DNA of 64,000 nucleotides. It comes from GCA-003244245 sp036266995 (GTDB lineage: Bacteria > Actinomycetota > Actinomycetes > Mycobacteriales > Pseudonocardiaceae). A program made the translations under genes and the position numbers. The notes below the pieces were generated by a model, which did no database searches, had not been told where the DNA came from, and saw only the letters and a list, made by a program, of their open reading frames with translations. The stretch lies in assembly GCA_036266995.1 (NCBI GenBank), contig DATAWX010000169.1:1-64000 (forward strand), given 5' to 3'. Of the stretch, positions 41,918-50,622 are shown one piece after another (position 1 is the first letter of the stretch; each line of letters starts with the position of its first letter).

Positions 41918-43447
41918 TCAGGTGGTGACAGTGCCGCGCAACGCGACCTCCCGGATGGCCCAGGCGGCGAAGAGCGCCACCACGGCGATCACCGCGCCCC
42001 ACAGGAACACCTGGTGGATGCCGTTGGTGATCGCGGTCTGGTAGGCCTCCCGCAGGGGTGCGGGCAGCTGCTCGAGCATGCTGGGAGTGACTTGACCGCC
42101 GGCTGGGGCGCCGCCGGTGCGGTCGGGGAGCGCGGACTGCACCTGCTGGGTGAATAGGGTGCCCAGCAGCGACACCCCGATCGAGCCGCCGATGGTCCGG
42201 AACAGGGTGGCGGCGCCGCTGGCGACGCCGACATCGCGCTGGGCGACGCTGTTCTGCACCACCAGCATGGTGGTCTGCATGAGCAGACCCATCCCGACGC
42301 CGAGCACCACCATGTACACCGAGGTGGTGAACTGCCCGGTGGCCGTGGTCATGGTGGCCAGCAGCCCCAGCCCGGCGGCCATTGCCACCGATCCGCCGAT
42401 CAGCAGGCCGCGGTAGCGCCCGGTGCGGGTGACCAGCTGCCCACCGAGCAGGGACGTGGCCAGCATGCCGCCCATCAGTGGCAGCAGCAGCAAACCACTG
42501 CTGGTGGCCGAAGCGCCTTGGACGTTTTGCTGGAACTGCGGCAGAAACGTCACCGCGCCGAACATGGCGAAGCCGGTGAGGAAGGTCAGGATCGTGGCGG
42601 CGGTGAAGTTGCGGCTGCGGAACAGGGTCAGCGCCAGGATCGGCTCGGCGACCCGCCGCTCGACCGCGACGAACGCCGCCAGCGCCGCCACCGTGACCAC
42701 GCCGAGCATGACGATCGGCGCGGAGGTCCACGGGTACTGGCTGCCACCCCAGCTGCAGAGCAGGGTCAGCGCCGCTATCCCGGTAGCGAGCAGCCCGGCG
42801 CCGCGCCAGTCGATGGCGACCCGCTCGGCGCGCCGGCCCGGCAGGTGCATGGTCAGCGCCACCACGACCAGGGCGAGAACGCCCAGCGGCAGGTTGATGT
42901 AGAAGGCCCACCGCCAGCTGAAGTTGTCGGTGAGGAATCCGCCGAGCAGCGGACCGCCGATGAATGCCAGCGGCATGACCGCGGCCATCAGCCCCTGGTA
43001 GCGCCCCCGCTCGCGCAGCGGCACGAGGTCGGCGATGATCGCCATCGCGCCGACCATCAGCCCGCCGGCGCCCAAGCCCTGGATCCCGCGGAACCCGATC
43101 AGCTCGCCCATGTTCGCCGACAGCCCGGACAGCGCGGACCCGGCCAGGAACACCACGATCGAGGCCATGAACACGCTCTTGCGACCGTAGAGGTCACCGA
43201 GCTTGGCCCACACCGGGGTGGACACCGCGGTGGCCAGCGCGTAGGCGGTGACCACCCAGGACAGGTGGGCCAGACCGCCCAGCTCGCCGACGATCGTCGG
43301 CATCGCGGTGCCCACGACGAGGTTGTCCAGCATCGCGAGCAGCATGGCGAGCAACAGCCCGCTCATCACCGTGTAGATCTCCCGCTTGGACCGCGGCAGG
43401 TCCACGGCTAGGGCGGCCGCGGCCGGCCCCGCAGTGGTCGTCGTCAT
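41918..43447 (-). CDS. DHA2-family (14-TM) multidrug MFS exporter
   Basis: 509 residues from ATG 43447, five bases after GGAGG; the upstream ATG/GTG at 43462 is less likely. Motif A: AKLGDLYGRKSVF; motif C region: GFRGIQGLGAGGLMVG and GPLLGGFLTD; LDNLVVGTAMPTIVGEL in TM1 is typical of EmrB/QacA proton-drug antiporters. It is divergent from a TetR repressor gene with a large dyad between them, so probably induced by a drug or metabolite that releases TetR. Confidence 0.9.
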   Translation of the reverse strand: MTTTTAGPAAAALAVDLPRSKREIYTVMSGLLLAMLLAMLDNLVVGTAMPTIVGELGGLAHLSWVVTAYALATAVSTPVWAKLGDLYGRKSVFMASIVVFLAGSALSGLSANMGELIGFRGIQGLGAGGLMVGAMAIIADLVPLRERGRYQGLMAAVMPLAFIGGPLLGGFLTDNFSWRWAFYINLPLGVLALVVVALTMHLPGRRAERVAIDWRGAGLLATGIAALTLLCSWGGSQYPWTSAPIVMLGVVTVAALAAFVAVERRVAEPILALTLFRSRNFTAATILTFLTGFAMFGAVTFLPQFQQNVQGASATSSGLLLLPLMGGMLATSLLGGQLVTRTGRYRGLLIGGSVAMAAGLGLLATMTTATGQFTTSVYMVVLGVGMGLLMQTTMLVVQNSVAQRDVGVASGAATLFRTIGGSIGVSLLGTLFTQQVQSALPDRTGGAPAGGQVTPSMLEQLPAPLREAYQTAITNGIHQVFLWGAVIAVVALFAAWAIREVALRGTVTT

Positions 43448-43470
43448 CTGATCCTCCGTCACTCGATACG

Positions 43471-43540
43471 CTTACTTTACGGCCGGCTAGTTGCTGCTCG
43501 GGAGTACGCTATCACTTACTAGCCGGTCGTCAAGTAAGTT
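43471..43540 (+). promoter_or_regulatory. Compound dyad operator between DHA2 exporter and TetR
   Basis: CTTACTT-N5-CCGGCTAGT (43471-43491) is mirrored by ACTAGCCGG-N5-AAGTAAG (43518-43538) with equal internal spacing. The right half also holds a self-contained ACTTACT/AAGTAAG palindrome. It is likely the TetR binding region covering both divergent promoters. Confidence 0.7.
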
Positions 43541-43571
43541 TGGTCGGCGGATTCGGGGAAGGCTGGGCACG

Positions 43572-44129
43572 ATGGACGAACGGCGTACCGATACCCGGGA
43601 GGCGATCCGGTCGGTGGCTCTGGAGTTGTTCGCCGAGCAGGGCTACGACAAGACCTCGCTACGGGAGATCTCCGAGCGGCTGGGGGTGACCAAGGCCGCG
43701 GTCTACTACCACTTCAAGACCAAGGAGGAGATCCTGCTCAGCCTGATCGAGGACTTCCTCGCCCAGGTCGACGACGTGGTGGACTGGGCTCAATCCCAGC
43801 CCGCCGGCGTGGAGACCCGCAATGAGGTGCTGCGCCGCTACAGCGACCTGCTGGGCGGTCGGACCACACAACTCGCCCGCTTCATGCAGGAAGGCCAGGC
43901 GGCCATCCGCAACCTGGTCGCGGGCACGGAGATGCGCAAACGGTTTGACCGGCTGGTCGGCATCCTCACCATTCCCGGGCCGCCGCTACCCAGCCACCTG
44001 CGTGCAAGGGTCGCCCTGATGGCCCTGCACGTCGGCATCTTCACCGGACCCGACATCGACGCCACCACCGAGCAACGCCGCGACGTCGCCCTCCAACTCG
44101 CCCAGGAAATCGCCAGGCCGCCGTCGTGA
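43572..44129 (+). CDS. TetR-family repressor
   Basis: 185 residues from ATG 43572. N-terminal HTH: TREAIRSVALELFAEQGYDKTSLREISERLGVTKAAVYYHFKTKEEIL, a complete TetR_N domain. The C-terminal ~120 residues are the helical ligand/dimer domain (LLGGRTTQLARFMQEGQAAIRNL). It is the likely repressor of the divergent exporter at 41918 and of itself. Its stop lies inside a strong convergent terminator. Confidence 0.9.
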   Translation: MDERRTDTREAIRSVALELFAEQGYDKTSLREISERLGVTKAAVYYHFKTKEEILLSLIEDFLAQVDDVVDWAQSQPAGVETRNEVLRRYSDLLGGRTTQLARFMQEGQAAIRNLVAGTEMRKRFDRLVGILTIPGPPLPSHLRARVALMALHVGIFTGPDIDATTEQRRDVALQLAQEIARPPS

Positions 44130-44187
44130 ACTCGACCGTACCGACATTTCTGTCGCCGGAAACGTACGTCCTGTCGAGTTCACGACG
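44122..44187. terminator. Bidirectional terminator between TetR gene and second DHA2 exporter
   Basis: CGTCGTGAACTCGAC (44122-44136) and its exact complement (44173-44187) form a 15-bp stem spanning the stop codons of both convergent genes; the 36-nt loop contains CATTTCTGTCG. Confidence 0.7.
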
Positions 44188-45946
44188 ACACGGGGACGCG
44201 GCGCGCGACGTGGGGTGCGAGGGTTTCGTCGTGGACGTAGCGGGCGCCGCGGAACAGGGACGCGATCGCGCCGATCAGGGAGATGGCGATCGCCGTCAGG
44301 AACACGATCACTAGGCCGTGGTGGAAGGAGTCGGCGACCAGTTGCGGGAAGAACTGCTTGCCGACCACGGTAGCGGCGTTGCCCGGGGGGAGTTGGGCCA
44401 GCACGTGCGGGCCGAGGATCTTCTGCATCGGGTTGTAGCCCAGGAACGCGGCGAACAAGGTGCCCACCGGCGGCAGGTTCGCGACGTTGGCGGCCTCAGC
44501 GGCCGGGATGTGCTGCTGGGTCAGGCCGGAAAACAGGGCCGCGGGCATGGTGGAGGCGAGGCCGGCGATCAGCGTGGAGAAGAAGACGCCGATCGACAGC
44601 GCCATTCCGGAGTTCTGCAGCGTGCTCAACATGCCGCTGCCCGCTCCACGCTGGTCCGGGGGCAGGCTGTTCATCACCCCGGTCATGTTGGGGGAGGCGA
44701 ACAGGCCAGCGCCGATGCCGCTGACGAACAGGATCACCGCGAACTGCCAGTAGATGAAGTCGGTCGGCAACAGCAGCAGCGCGCCGAAGGTAAGGGCGAC
44801 GATCACCAGGCCGCCCGTCGCGAAGGTGCGCGCGCCGAACCGGTCGGACAGCCAACCGGCCACTGGTGCGGCGCCGAGGAACCCGACTGTCAGCGGGACC
44901 ATGTAGATCGCGGACCACAACGGTGTCTCGGAGTAGTCATAGCCATGCAGTGGCAGCCAGATGCCCTGTAACCAGATGATGAGCATGAACTGCAGACCGC
45001 CGCGGCTCAGCGAACTCATCAGGGTCGCCACGTTGCCGAACGCGAACGCCGGGATGCGGAACAGTTGCAGGTTGAACATCGGCTGGGCGGCCCGGGCCTC
45101 GATGATGCAGAACCCGCCGAGGGTCAGCAGGCCGACAGCCAGGCAGCCGAGTACGAACGGGTTCGTCCATCCCTCGGCGTGTCCGCCGTAGGGCTGGATG
45201 ACGTAGACGATCCCGACCAGCAGCAGGATCAGCCCGATGGCGAAGGTGATGTTGCCCGGCCAGTCGATCTTGTGGGCTCGACGGGCGTTCGTGTCGTGCA
45301 GGCTCAAGTAGGCCCAAATCGTGCCGATGACGCCGAAGGGCACGCTGACCCAGAAGACCAGCCGCCAGTCGACCTCGGAGAGCACGCCGCCGACGAGCAG
45401 GCCGATGAACGAGCCGCCGATCGCGGCCACGGCGTTGATGCCCACCGCGAGACCCCGCCGATCGGCAGAGAACGCGTCGGTAAGGATCGCCGTGGCGTTG
45501 GCCATCAGCATGGCGCCACCGATGCCCTGCAGGACTCGAACGATGATCAGCCACAGCGCGCCGCCGCCGCCGTCCAGCGGGTCCACCGCCAGCAGGATCG
45601 AGGCCACGGTGAACACGGCGAATCCGGCGTTGTAGATCTTCGAGCGCCCGTACATGTCACCGAGACGGCCCAGGGTGACCACCAGCACCGCGGTGACCAG
45701 CATGTAGCCCATGATCATCCACAGCAGGTAGCTGATGTTGCCCGGCTGGAGCGGATCGATGTGGATCCCGCGGAAGATCGCCGGCAGCGAGATGAGCACG
45801 ATCGAGGAGTTCATCGTCGCCATCAGCACGCCGAGTGTGGTGTTCGAGAGCGCGACCCACTTGTAGCGCGGTGAGTTCGGGCCGGCCCACCTGCGGTGCA
45901 GCCCGCTTGCCCCAGGTCCAGCAGTGCTCGTCCCGCTCGTCGGCAT
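44180..45946 (-). CDS. DHA2-family MFS exporter, long variant
   Basis: 588 residues from ATG 45946 with GAGAGGAG upstream. About 14 membrane helices: NTTLGVLMATMNSSIVLISLPAIFRGI in TM1, motif A GRLGDMYGRSKIYNAGF, VRVLQGIGGAMLMANATAI, GGSFIGLLVGGVL. It is longer than usual because of extra residues between late helices (GLTQQHIPAAEAANVANLPPVG). Substrate unknown, drug-like compound assumed from family. A palindrome at 46017 covers its promoter region. Confidence 0.88.
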   Translation of the reverse strand: MPTSGTSTAGPGASGLHRRWAGPNSPRYKWVALSNTTLGVLMATMNSSIVLISLPAIFRGIHIDPLQPGNISYLLWMIMGYMLVTAVLVVTLGRLGDMYGRSKIYNAGFAVFTVASILLAVDPLDGGGGALWLIIVRVLQGIGGAMLMANATAILTDAFSADRRGLAVGINAVAAIGGSFIGLLVGGVLSEVDWRLVFWVSVPFGVIGTIWAYLSLHDTNARRAHKIDWPGNITFAIGLILLLVGIVYVIQPYGGHAEGWTNPFVLGCLAVGLLTLGGFCIIEARAAQPMFNLQLFRIPAFAFGNVATLMSSLSRGGLQFMLIIWLQGIWLPLHGYDYSETPLWSAIYMVPLTVGFLGAAPVAGWLSDRFGARTFATGGLVIVALTFGALLLLPTDFIYWQFAVILFVSGIGAGLFASPNMTGVMNSLPPDQRGAGSGMLSTLQNSGMALSIGVFFSTLIAGLASTMPAALFSGLTQQHIPAAEAANVANLPPVGTLFAAFLGYNPMQKILGPHVLAQLPPGNAATVVGKQFFPQLVADSFHHGLVIVFLTAIAISLIGAIASLFRGARYVHDETLAPHVARRVPVSS

Positions 45947-46016
45947 CGGGTGCGCTCCTCTCGGGGGACGGGACGGTCAGGGCGCCGGGTGGCACGTCGC
46001 CACCAAGATAAGCAGA

Positions 46017-46037
46017 TAAGTTGTATAGCGCAACTAA
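46017..46037 (-). promoter_or_regulatory. Operator-like palindrome 1 (exporter at 44180)
   Basis: TAAGTTGTATAGCGCAACTAA, read on the minus strand as TTAGTTGC-GCTATA-CAACTTA. It shares TTAGTTGC with the second site at 46107. It lies 71 nt upstream of the minus-strand exporter start. The size and symmetry suit a MarR-family dimer. Confidence 0.55.
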
Positions 46038-46106
46038 TTGTCTGTGGAGCGCGATCGAGCGCCACCGGAGGTGCAAGGGTTGCAGACCGGTTTAGCCCCG
46101 CTTATG

Positions 46107-46127
46107 TTAGTTGCATGAAGCAATCAA
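46107..46127 (+). promoter_or_regulatory. Operator-like palindrome 2 (exporter at 46180)
   Basis: TTAGTTGC-ATGAA-GCAATCAA, a near-palindrome with the same half-site as 46017. It covers the ATG at 46111, which argues that this ATG is not the start and that the exporter starts at 46180. Confidence 0.55.
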
Positions 46128-46179
46128 CCTTCTCCACGTCCTGGTGGGCGGGGTTCTACCCAACCGGGCGGCCGAGTCG

Positions 46180-48093
46180 ATGACGAGGGCCGACGCAAAG
46201 CCCGAGGTGAGCCTTCCTCGCGCGGCGCGGCCCACCGGTGGTGCGGTTGGCACACCGGGTGCCGGGGCGGGTTGGGGGTTGCCGCTGGTGGTGCTGATCG
46301 TCGGGATGTTCATGTCGGTCCTGGACACCAGCATCGTCAATGTGGCGATCCCCACCCTTCAGAACGAGTTCGGCGCGACCACCGACCAGGTGCAGTGGGT
46401 AGTCACGGGCTACACGCTGGTGCTGGGCGTGGTGGTGCCGGCCAGTGCGTGGCTGGGGGACCGCTTAGGGCTCAAACGGCTGTACAACCTGTCACTGCTG
46501 GGGTTCGCCGCCGGGTCGGCGCTGTGCGGGCTGGGCTGGGACCTCAACAGTCTGATTGTCTTCCGGATCATCCAGGCAATCCCGGGCGGGATCCTGCCGG
46601 TGGTCTCGCTGTCAATGCTGTACCGGATCGTCCCACGGCACAGAATCGGTACCGCGATGGGTTTGTACGGGCTCGGGATCGTGGTCGCCCCGGCGATCGG
46701 ACCGACCCTGGGCGGGTATCTGGTCGAGTATGTGAACTGGCGGCTGATCTTTTACATCAACGTGCCGGTCGGGATCTTGGGCGCGGTCGCCGCGTCACTG
46801 GTGTTGCCACGATTCCCGAGGATATCCGGGCGCCGATTCGACTTCCTGGGCTTCCTCACCGTGGCGAGTGGGCTGTTGGCGGTGCTGCTCGCGCTGTCCG
46901 AGGGCGAATCCTGGGGATGGTATTCCTACCGGGTCCTGGGCCTGATCACGTTCAGCGTGCTGAGCCTGGCGTTGTTCGTGGTGATCGAACTGGAGGTCGC
47001 CGACCCGTTGCTGGACGTCCGGGTATTCCGTTACTGGGCGTTCACCAACTCGCTGCTGTTGATCTCGGTGTTGATGGTCGGGCTGTTCGGGGTGCTGTTC
47101 TACATCCCGCTGTTCCTGCAGCAGGTTCAGGGAATGGGGGCATTCGACGCCGGCCTCACCCTGCTGCCCCAGGCTCTGGTGATGGCGGTATTGATGCCTC
47201 TGGCTGGGCGAATCTATGACCGCATCGGACCGCGGTGGCCAGCGACCATTGGCGTGGCCATCGTGGCCCTCGCCACCTACCTGATGCATAACTTGACCAT
47301 CGACACCTCCCGGGAACAGATCATTTGGTGGCTGATGCTGCGAGCCGTCGGCCTCGGGCTGGCCATGATGCCGATCATGACCGGAGGTATCGCGGCCATC
47401 CCCGCAGCCCGAGTCAACGCCGCCAGCGCGTTCAACAACATCGCGCAACGGACTTCGGCCGCATTGGGACTCGCCGTTCTCACCGCGATCTTTACCACCC
47501 AACAGGCCGAGCAGCTGGCCGGGCGTGCCGCACTGCTGCCCGCCGACACCGTCACCCCGCACCTCGGCGGCCCGACCGTCCCGGATTGGGTAGGCGCTTA
47601 CGCCACCTACCAGCAGACCCAGCTGCAGGTATTCGTCGGAGGGCTGGATGATCTGTTCCTGATCGCAGCTGGACTCAGTGCCGTGGGCGCGCTCGGGGCG
47701 CTGTTTCTGCGATCCGGACCCGCTCCCGCGCCGCCAGTCACCGTCCCCCCGCCGCAACAGGCCAGCACACCGACGGCACCCGCCAACGGTGGTCCAGTCC
47801 GGGACGGCGCAATAGCGGCTGGTGTGGTTGCGGCTGGCGCGGTCGCGGCCGGCGCGGTGGTGAACGGCGCAGTTGTGGCCGGCGCGGCGGGGAACGGCAC
47901 GGTGACGAACGGCGCACTCGCGGACGGTACAGCGGCGAACGGCGCGGTGGCGGACGGGCGCAGCCGGGGCCGCCCTCATGCGGCCGCCAATTCCGCGGAC
48001 AACGGCAACCCAACGCAACCCAACGACGACCCAACGCAACCCAACGACGACCTGCTCGACGTCGAGCGCGACGGTAGTCCCCGGGACACCTGA
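46180..48093 (+). CDS. DHA2-family MFS exporter with pentapeptide-like Gly-periodic tail
   Basis: 637 residues from ATG 46180; the open frame begins at 46111, but that start lies within an operator-like palindrome. 14 membrane helices: VGMFMSVLDTSIVNVAIPTLQ, ASAWLGDRLGLKRLYNL (motif A), IFYINVPVGILG. After the last helix (~residue 510) comes a Pro linker and about ten pentads with Gly at the fifth place (AVAAG, AVVNG, AVVAG, TVTNG, ALADG, AVADG), then an acidic end containing PTQPNDD twice. The transporter part is standard; the tail is unusual and of unknown role. Confidence 0.85.
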   Translation: MTRADAKPEVSLPRAARPTGGAVGTPGAGAGWGLPLVVLIVGMFMSVLDTSIVNVAIPTLQNEFGATTDQVQWVVTGYTLVLGVVVPASAWLGDRLGLKRLYNLSLLGFAAGSALCGLGWDLNSLIVFRIIQAIPGGILPVVSLSMLYRIVPRHRIGTAMGLYGLGIVVAPAIGPTLGGYLVEYVNWRLIFYINVPVGILGAVAASLVLPRFPRISGRRFDFLGFLTVASGLLAVLLALSEGESWGWYSYRVLGLITFSVLSLALFVVIELEVADPLLDVRVFRYWAFTNSLLLISVLMVGLFGVLFYIPLFLQQVQGMGAFDAGLTLLPQALVMAVLMPLAGRIYDRIGPRWPATIGVAIVALATYLMHNLTIDTSREQIIWWLMLRAVGLGLAMMPIMTGGIAAIPAARVNAASAFNNIAQRTSAALGLAVLTAIFTTQQAEQLAGRAALLPADTVTPHLGGPTVPDWVGAYATYQQTQLQVFVGGLDDLFLIAAGLSAVGALGALFLRSGPAPAPPVTVPPPQQASTPTAPANGGPVRDGAIAAGVVAAGAVAAGAVVNGAVVAGAAGNGTVTNGALADGTAANGAVADGRSRGRPHAAANSADNGNPTQPNDDPTQPNDDLLDVERDGSPRDT

Positions 48094-48346
48094 CTGTAAC
48101 GGACCGCGATCGAGCAGTGCTGGCCGTGACAGCCCTAGCTGTGCCGAGGGTGCGTCCGACTTCTGCTGCGCACACGGGGGCTCTTATCGAAGTGGCACGT
48201 CCGCATGAAGCCACAGTCAGTTCAATTGAGTTACGCACCGTGACACAAATCGTCACGCAGTCGTGGTCCAGCCATCAACCATTTGCCTGGCGAGGATCTC
48301 CGGATCGCACTTATCAGTAGTAAAGGATCGGAGTACGATGTGATGA

Positions 48347-49006
48347 ATGTTACACTCCCCGCCTGGGAGTCGGCTGGACCTCGTGCACCGTATCGGAGCG
48401 GCGGTGCTAGGAGCCGGGTTGTGCTTATTCGGCATCCTGGGTTTCGTCGACCGGCTGACGTTTCTCGCCGTCCACGGCAAAGTCGTGCTGGGGCTCGCTT
48501 CGAACGGCTTACTGTCGACGATCTCGGTGGTCGTCGGCGCGGTTCTCATCGGTGCCGCGTTACGCGGTGGCCGGATCTCCTCGACGATCACGGTGGTCGT
48601 AGGGCTGCTCTTCCTGCTCTCCGGCATCCTGAACCTCGCCGTGCTGGACACCAAGCTCAATCTGTTGGCGTTCCGGCTGTCGAATGTGGTCTTCAGCGTC
48701 GTCGCTGGGATGCTTCTGCTGTTCCTCGGCGCCTACGGTCGGTTCAGTGGCGGCTTGTCGGCGGACAATCCTTACTATCAGCGTCGGCATCACGAGGATT
48801 CCGGGGCCGCGGAACACCACCACGATGCGGAGGATGATCGATTGCTGGCCGCGGAGTTGGCGGTTGCCGCGGGTCACGCCACGCCGCAACAGGAGCAGTT
48901 GGTGTATGCGGACGCGCAACGCCGCGCCAATGAGGCGCACCGGCGCGCCTGGGAGCTCTACGAAAGTCGCCAGATCCACGACAATGGTGTGAGGCGAACA
49001 CCCTGA
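48347..49006 (+). CDS. DUF4383 four-helix membrane protein
   Basis: 219 residues from ATG 48347. Four membrane helices with VHRIGAAVLGAGLCLFGILGFV, LASNGLLSTISVVVGAVLIGAA, GLLFLLSGILNLAVLDTKLNLLAFRLSNVVFSVVAGMLLL, the hallmark order of DUF4383. A charged cytoplasmic tail (HHHDAEDDRLLAAELAVAAGHATPQQEQLVYADAQRR) is longer than in most members and probably coiled-coil-forming. Function unknown; DUF4383 genes often occur near stress genes. The ~250-nt gap before it holds nothing I can identify. Confidence 0.8.
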   Translation: MLHSPPGSRLDLVHRIGAAVLGAGLCLFGILGFVDRLTFLAVHGKVVLGLASNGLLSTISVVVGAVLIGAALRGGRISSTITVVVGLLFLLSGILNLAVLDTKLNLLAFRLSNVVFSVVAGMLLLFLGAYGRFSGGLSADNPYYQRRHHEDSGAAEHHHDAEDDRLLAAELAVAAGHATPQQEQLVYADAQRRANEAHRRAWELYESRQIHDNGVRRTP

Positions 49007-49028
49007 TCGCCTCACATTACCGTAGGGC

Positions 49029-49560
49029 ATGCGTATCGCGATCGTGACCGCCCGCGCGGCCGTTGGTACGGACGTGGACGAACCGCTGCTACTGGCTGCA
49101 TTGTGGGCAGCTGGTGCGGACGCCGAGCGTAATGGCGTGGGACGACCCCGTCGTCGACTGGAGTGTGTTTGACCTGGCTGTGGTGCGGTCGACCTGGGAC
49201 GTATCTGCGCGATCTGGCCATCGCCGGTGTGCCGGTGGTACCGACCACGTTTATGACACCGGACGATGAGATGCGACTGCTGGCGGGCGACGGCGACTTC
49301 GTGGTGAAGCCGTCGGTGTCGGCGGGCAGCCGGGACACCGCCCGCTACACCGTGGGTGACATGGCCGCGGCCCAAGATCACGTCCAACGGTTACTCGACG
49401 AGGGGCGCACGGTGCTGGTGCAGCCGCATCAGCACAGCGTCGACATCCGGGGTGAGACTGCGCTGGTGTTCGTGAACGGACGGTTCAGCCACGCCGCCAA
49501 CAAGGCCGCCGTGCTCGGGGCTGACGACCAGAAAGCTGATCCTCAGCCAGCCACTACGTT
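49029..49560 (+). pseudogene. Decayed ATP-grasp protein gene
   Basis: It starts MRIAIVTARAAVGTDVDEPLLLAALWAAGADAE, then changes frame to AWDDPVVDWSVFDLAVVRSTWD, then after a deletion of an expected ~40-60 codons continues YLRDLAIAGVPVVPTTFMTP, GDFVVKPSVSAGSRDTARY and FVNGRFSHAANK. These are the blocks of the actinobacterial RimK/glutathione-synthetase-like ATP-grasp family in order. The C-terminal third is replaced by the 3' end of the next convergent gene. Two frame changes plus deletion and truncation rule out function. Confidence 0.75.
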
Positions 49561-50067
49561 GAGTACAAAGTTGGCGTCGGTTTGATTTGTAGCCTGCACG
49601 GTGGCATCGCCGTGAGCATTACGATAGGTTCCTGAACCGCCCGTGATGGGGTACGTGAGGGTCTGGCCACCACCGCCAAATAGGGCGGCACCATCAAGCA
49701 ATCCTTGAGTGGTGACCTGTCCACGATCGAGGACGAAAATGGCGGTGCAGAGGACCTCGCCAGTTGTCGTGGCGCTTCCACCGACTGTGGTGCAGCGCCC
49801 TCCCACTCTCCCGAGCTTCGTCCCGCCTGCATGGTCGAACAAGTCAGCCGAGAAGATGAACTCGTCTCCCGGACCCGGGCCCGCAGCGCCAAGATCCAAA
49901 GCCGCCTGCTGCGTGTCGTGGGCGAAGAAGCGGAGCGTCGTGACGCCGGCCGCGCTCCCGTCTGGGGCCGCTCCGTGGCTGCAAGCCATCAACGTGGGCA
50001 GCACAAGAGCGGAAAGAAAGGCGGTGATCCCGGCTCGTCTGAACCACCGCGCTCTGTTCCGGTACAC
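49543..50067 (-). CDS. Allene-oxide-cyclase-barrel-like lipoprotein
   Basis: 174 residues. Signal with lipobox-like LMAC (Cys29). Mature domain: FFAHDTQQAALDLGAAGPGPGDEFIFSADLFDHAGGTKLGRVGG, GEVLCTAIFVLDRGQVTTQGLLDG and YPITGGSGTYRNAHGDATV, the pattern of the dirigent/allene-oxide-cyclase beta-barrel found in many actinobacterial secreted proteins. Enzymatic role unknown. The SnoaL-like gene is 6 nt upstream on the same strand, so the two are an operon. It overlaps the ATP-grasp relic by a few bases. Confidence 0.8.
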   Translation of the reverse strand: MYRNRARWFRRAGITAFLSALVLPTLMACSHGAAPDGSAAGVTTLRFFAHDTQQAALDLGAAGPGPGDEFIFSADLFDHAGGTKLGRVGGRCTTVGGSATTTGEVLCTAIFVLDRGQVTTQGLLDGAALFGGGGQTLTYPITGGSGTYRNAHGDATVQATNQTDANFVLNVVAG

Positions 50068-50073
50068 AGGTGG

Positions 50074-50475
50074 CTACGCTGAGGCGAAGGGATTGTCGAT
50101 CACGAAAAGCCAGCGCCCGTCTCCCTGGCGGCGAAGGATGCCCGAACAGCGGCCGCCAAGCGCCACCGGATTGCCATCAGGATCGTTGCCTTCGAGTTTC
50201 CAGTCGGAGCACTCGAGTGCGATGTCTCCGACCTGATGAAAGCTGGTCATCTTGAGATCGAAGCTTGGTTTGGTAGCGAGGAAACCGGCGAACACCGCCC
50301 GGAGCGAATCGGCGCCGGCAGCCACCTGCCCGGGCGCTGAAATGAAGATCGCATCAGGTTCGTACAGGCTGACCAGGCCCTCGAGGTCACCGGCATTGAA
50401 TGCGTCCTGAAAAATCCTGTCGTAGTCAGACGGGTTCTCGATTCGAAGGGCACTTTGTGTGATGTTCGTTGCCAT
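50074..50475 (-). CDS. SnoaL/DUF4440-like NTF2-fold protein
   Basis: 133 residues from ATG 50475. YDRIFQDAFNAGDLEGLVSLYEPDAIFISAPGQVAAGADSLRAVFAGFL is the typical first half of the SnoaL-like/SgcJ family, and WLFVIDNPFASA ends it. NTF2-fold proteins of this type may bind small hydrophobic compounds; no catalytic set can be assigned. It is immediately upstream of the AOC-barrel lipoprotein gene and divergent in function from the LuxR regulator downstream of its 5' end. Confidence 0.85.
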   Translation of the reverse strand: MATNITQSALRIENPSDYDRIFQDAFNAGDLEGLVSLYEPDAIFISAPGQVAAGADSLRAVFAGFLATKPSFDLKMTSFHQVGDIALECSDWKLEGNDPDGNPVALGGRCSGILRRQGDGRWLFVIDNPFASA

Positions 50476-50622
50476 GTCCCACGCTCCTTCTGTCTGTCCC
50501 GGGGGCGCCCTTTCGGTGCCGCTGGGGCTGCTCGGCTCTGATCGTGCCGAGCCAACGCAGGGCGTACATCAGCCATCGGACCTATATCCCTCGACGGCGT
50601 CGAGGTCGGGCGCAGCGGCTCG

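Noticed and set aside
46111..46179. Upstream ATG as the start of the third DHA2 exporter
   Set aside because: It overlaps an operator-like palindrome and adds no membrane or family sequence; ATG 46180 fits better.
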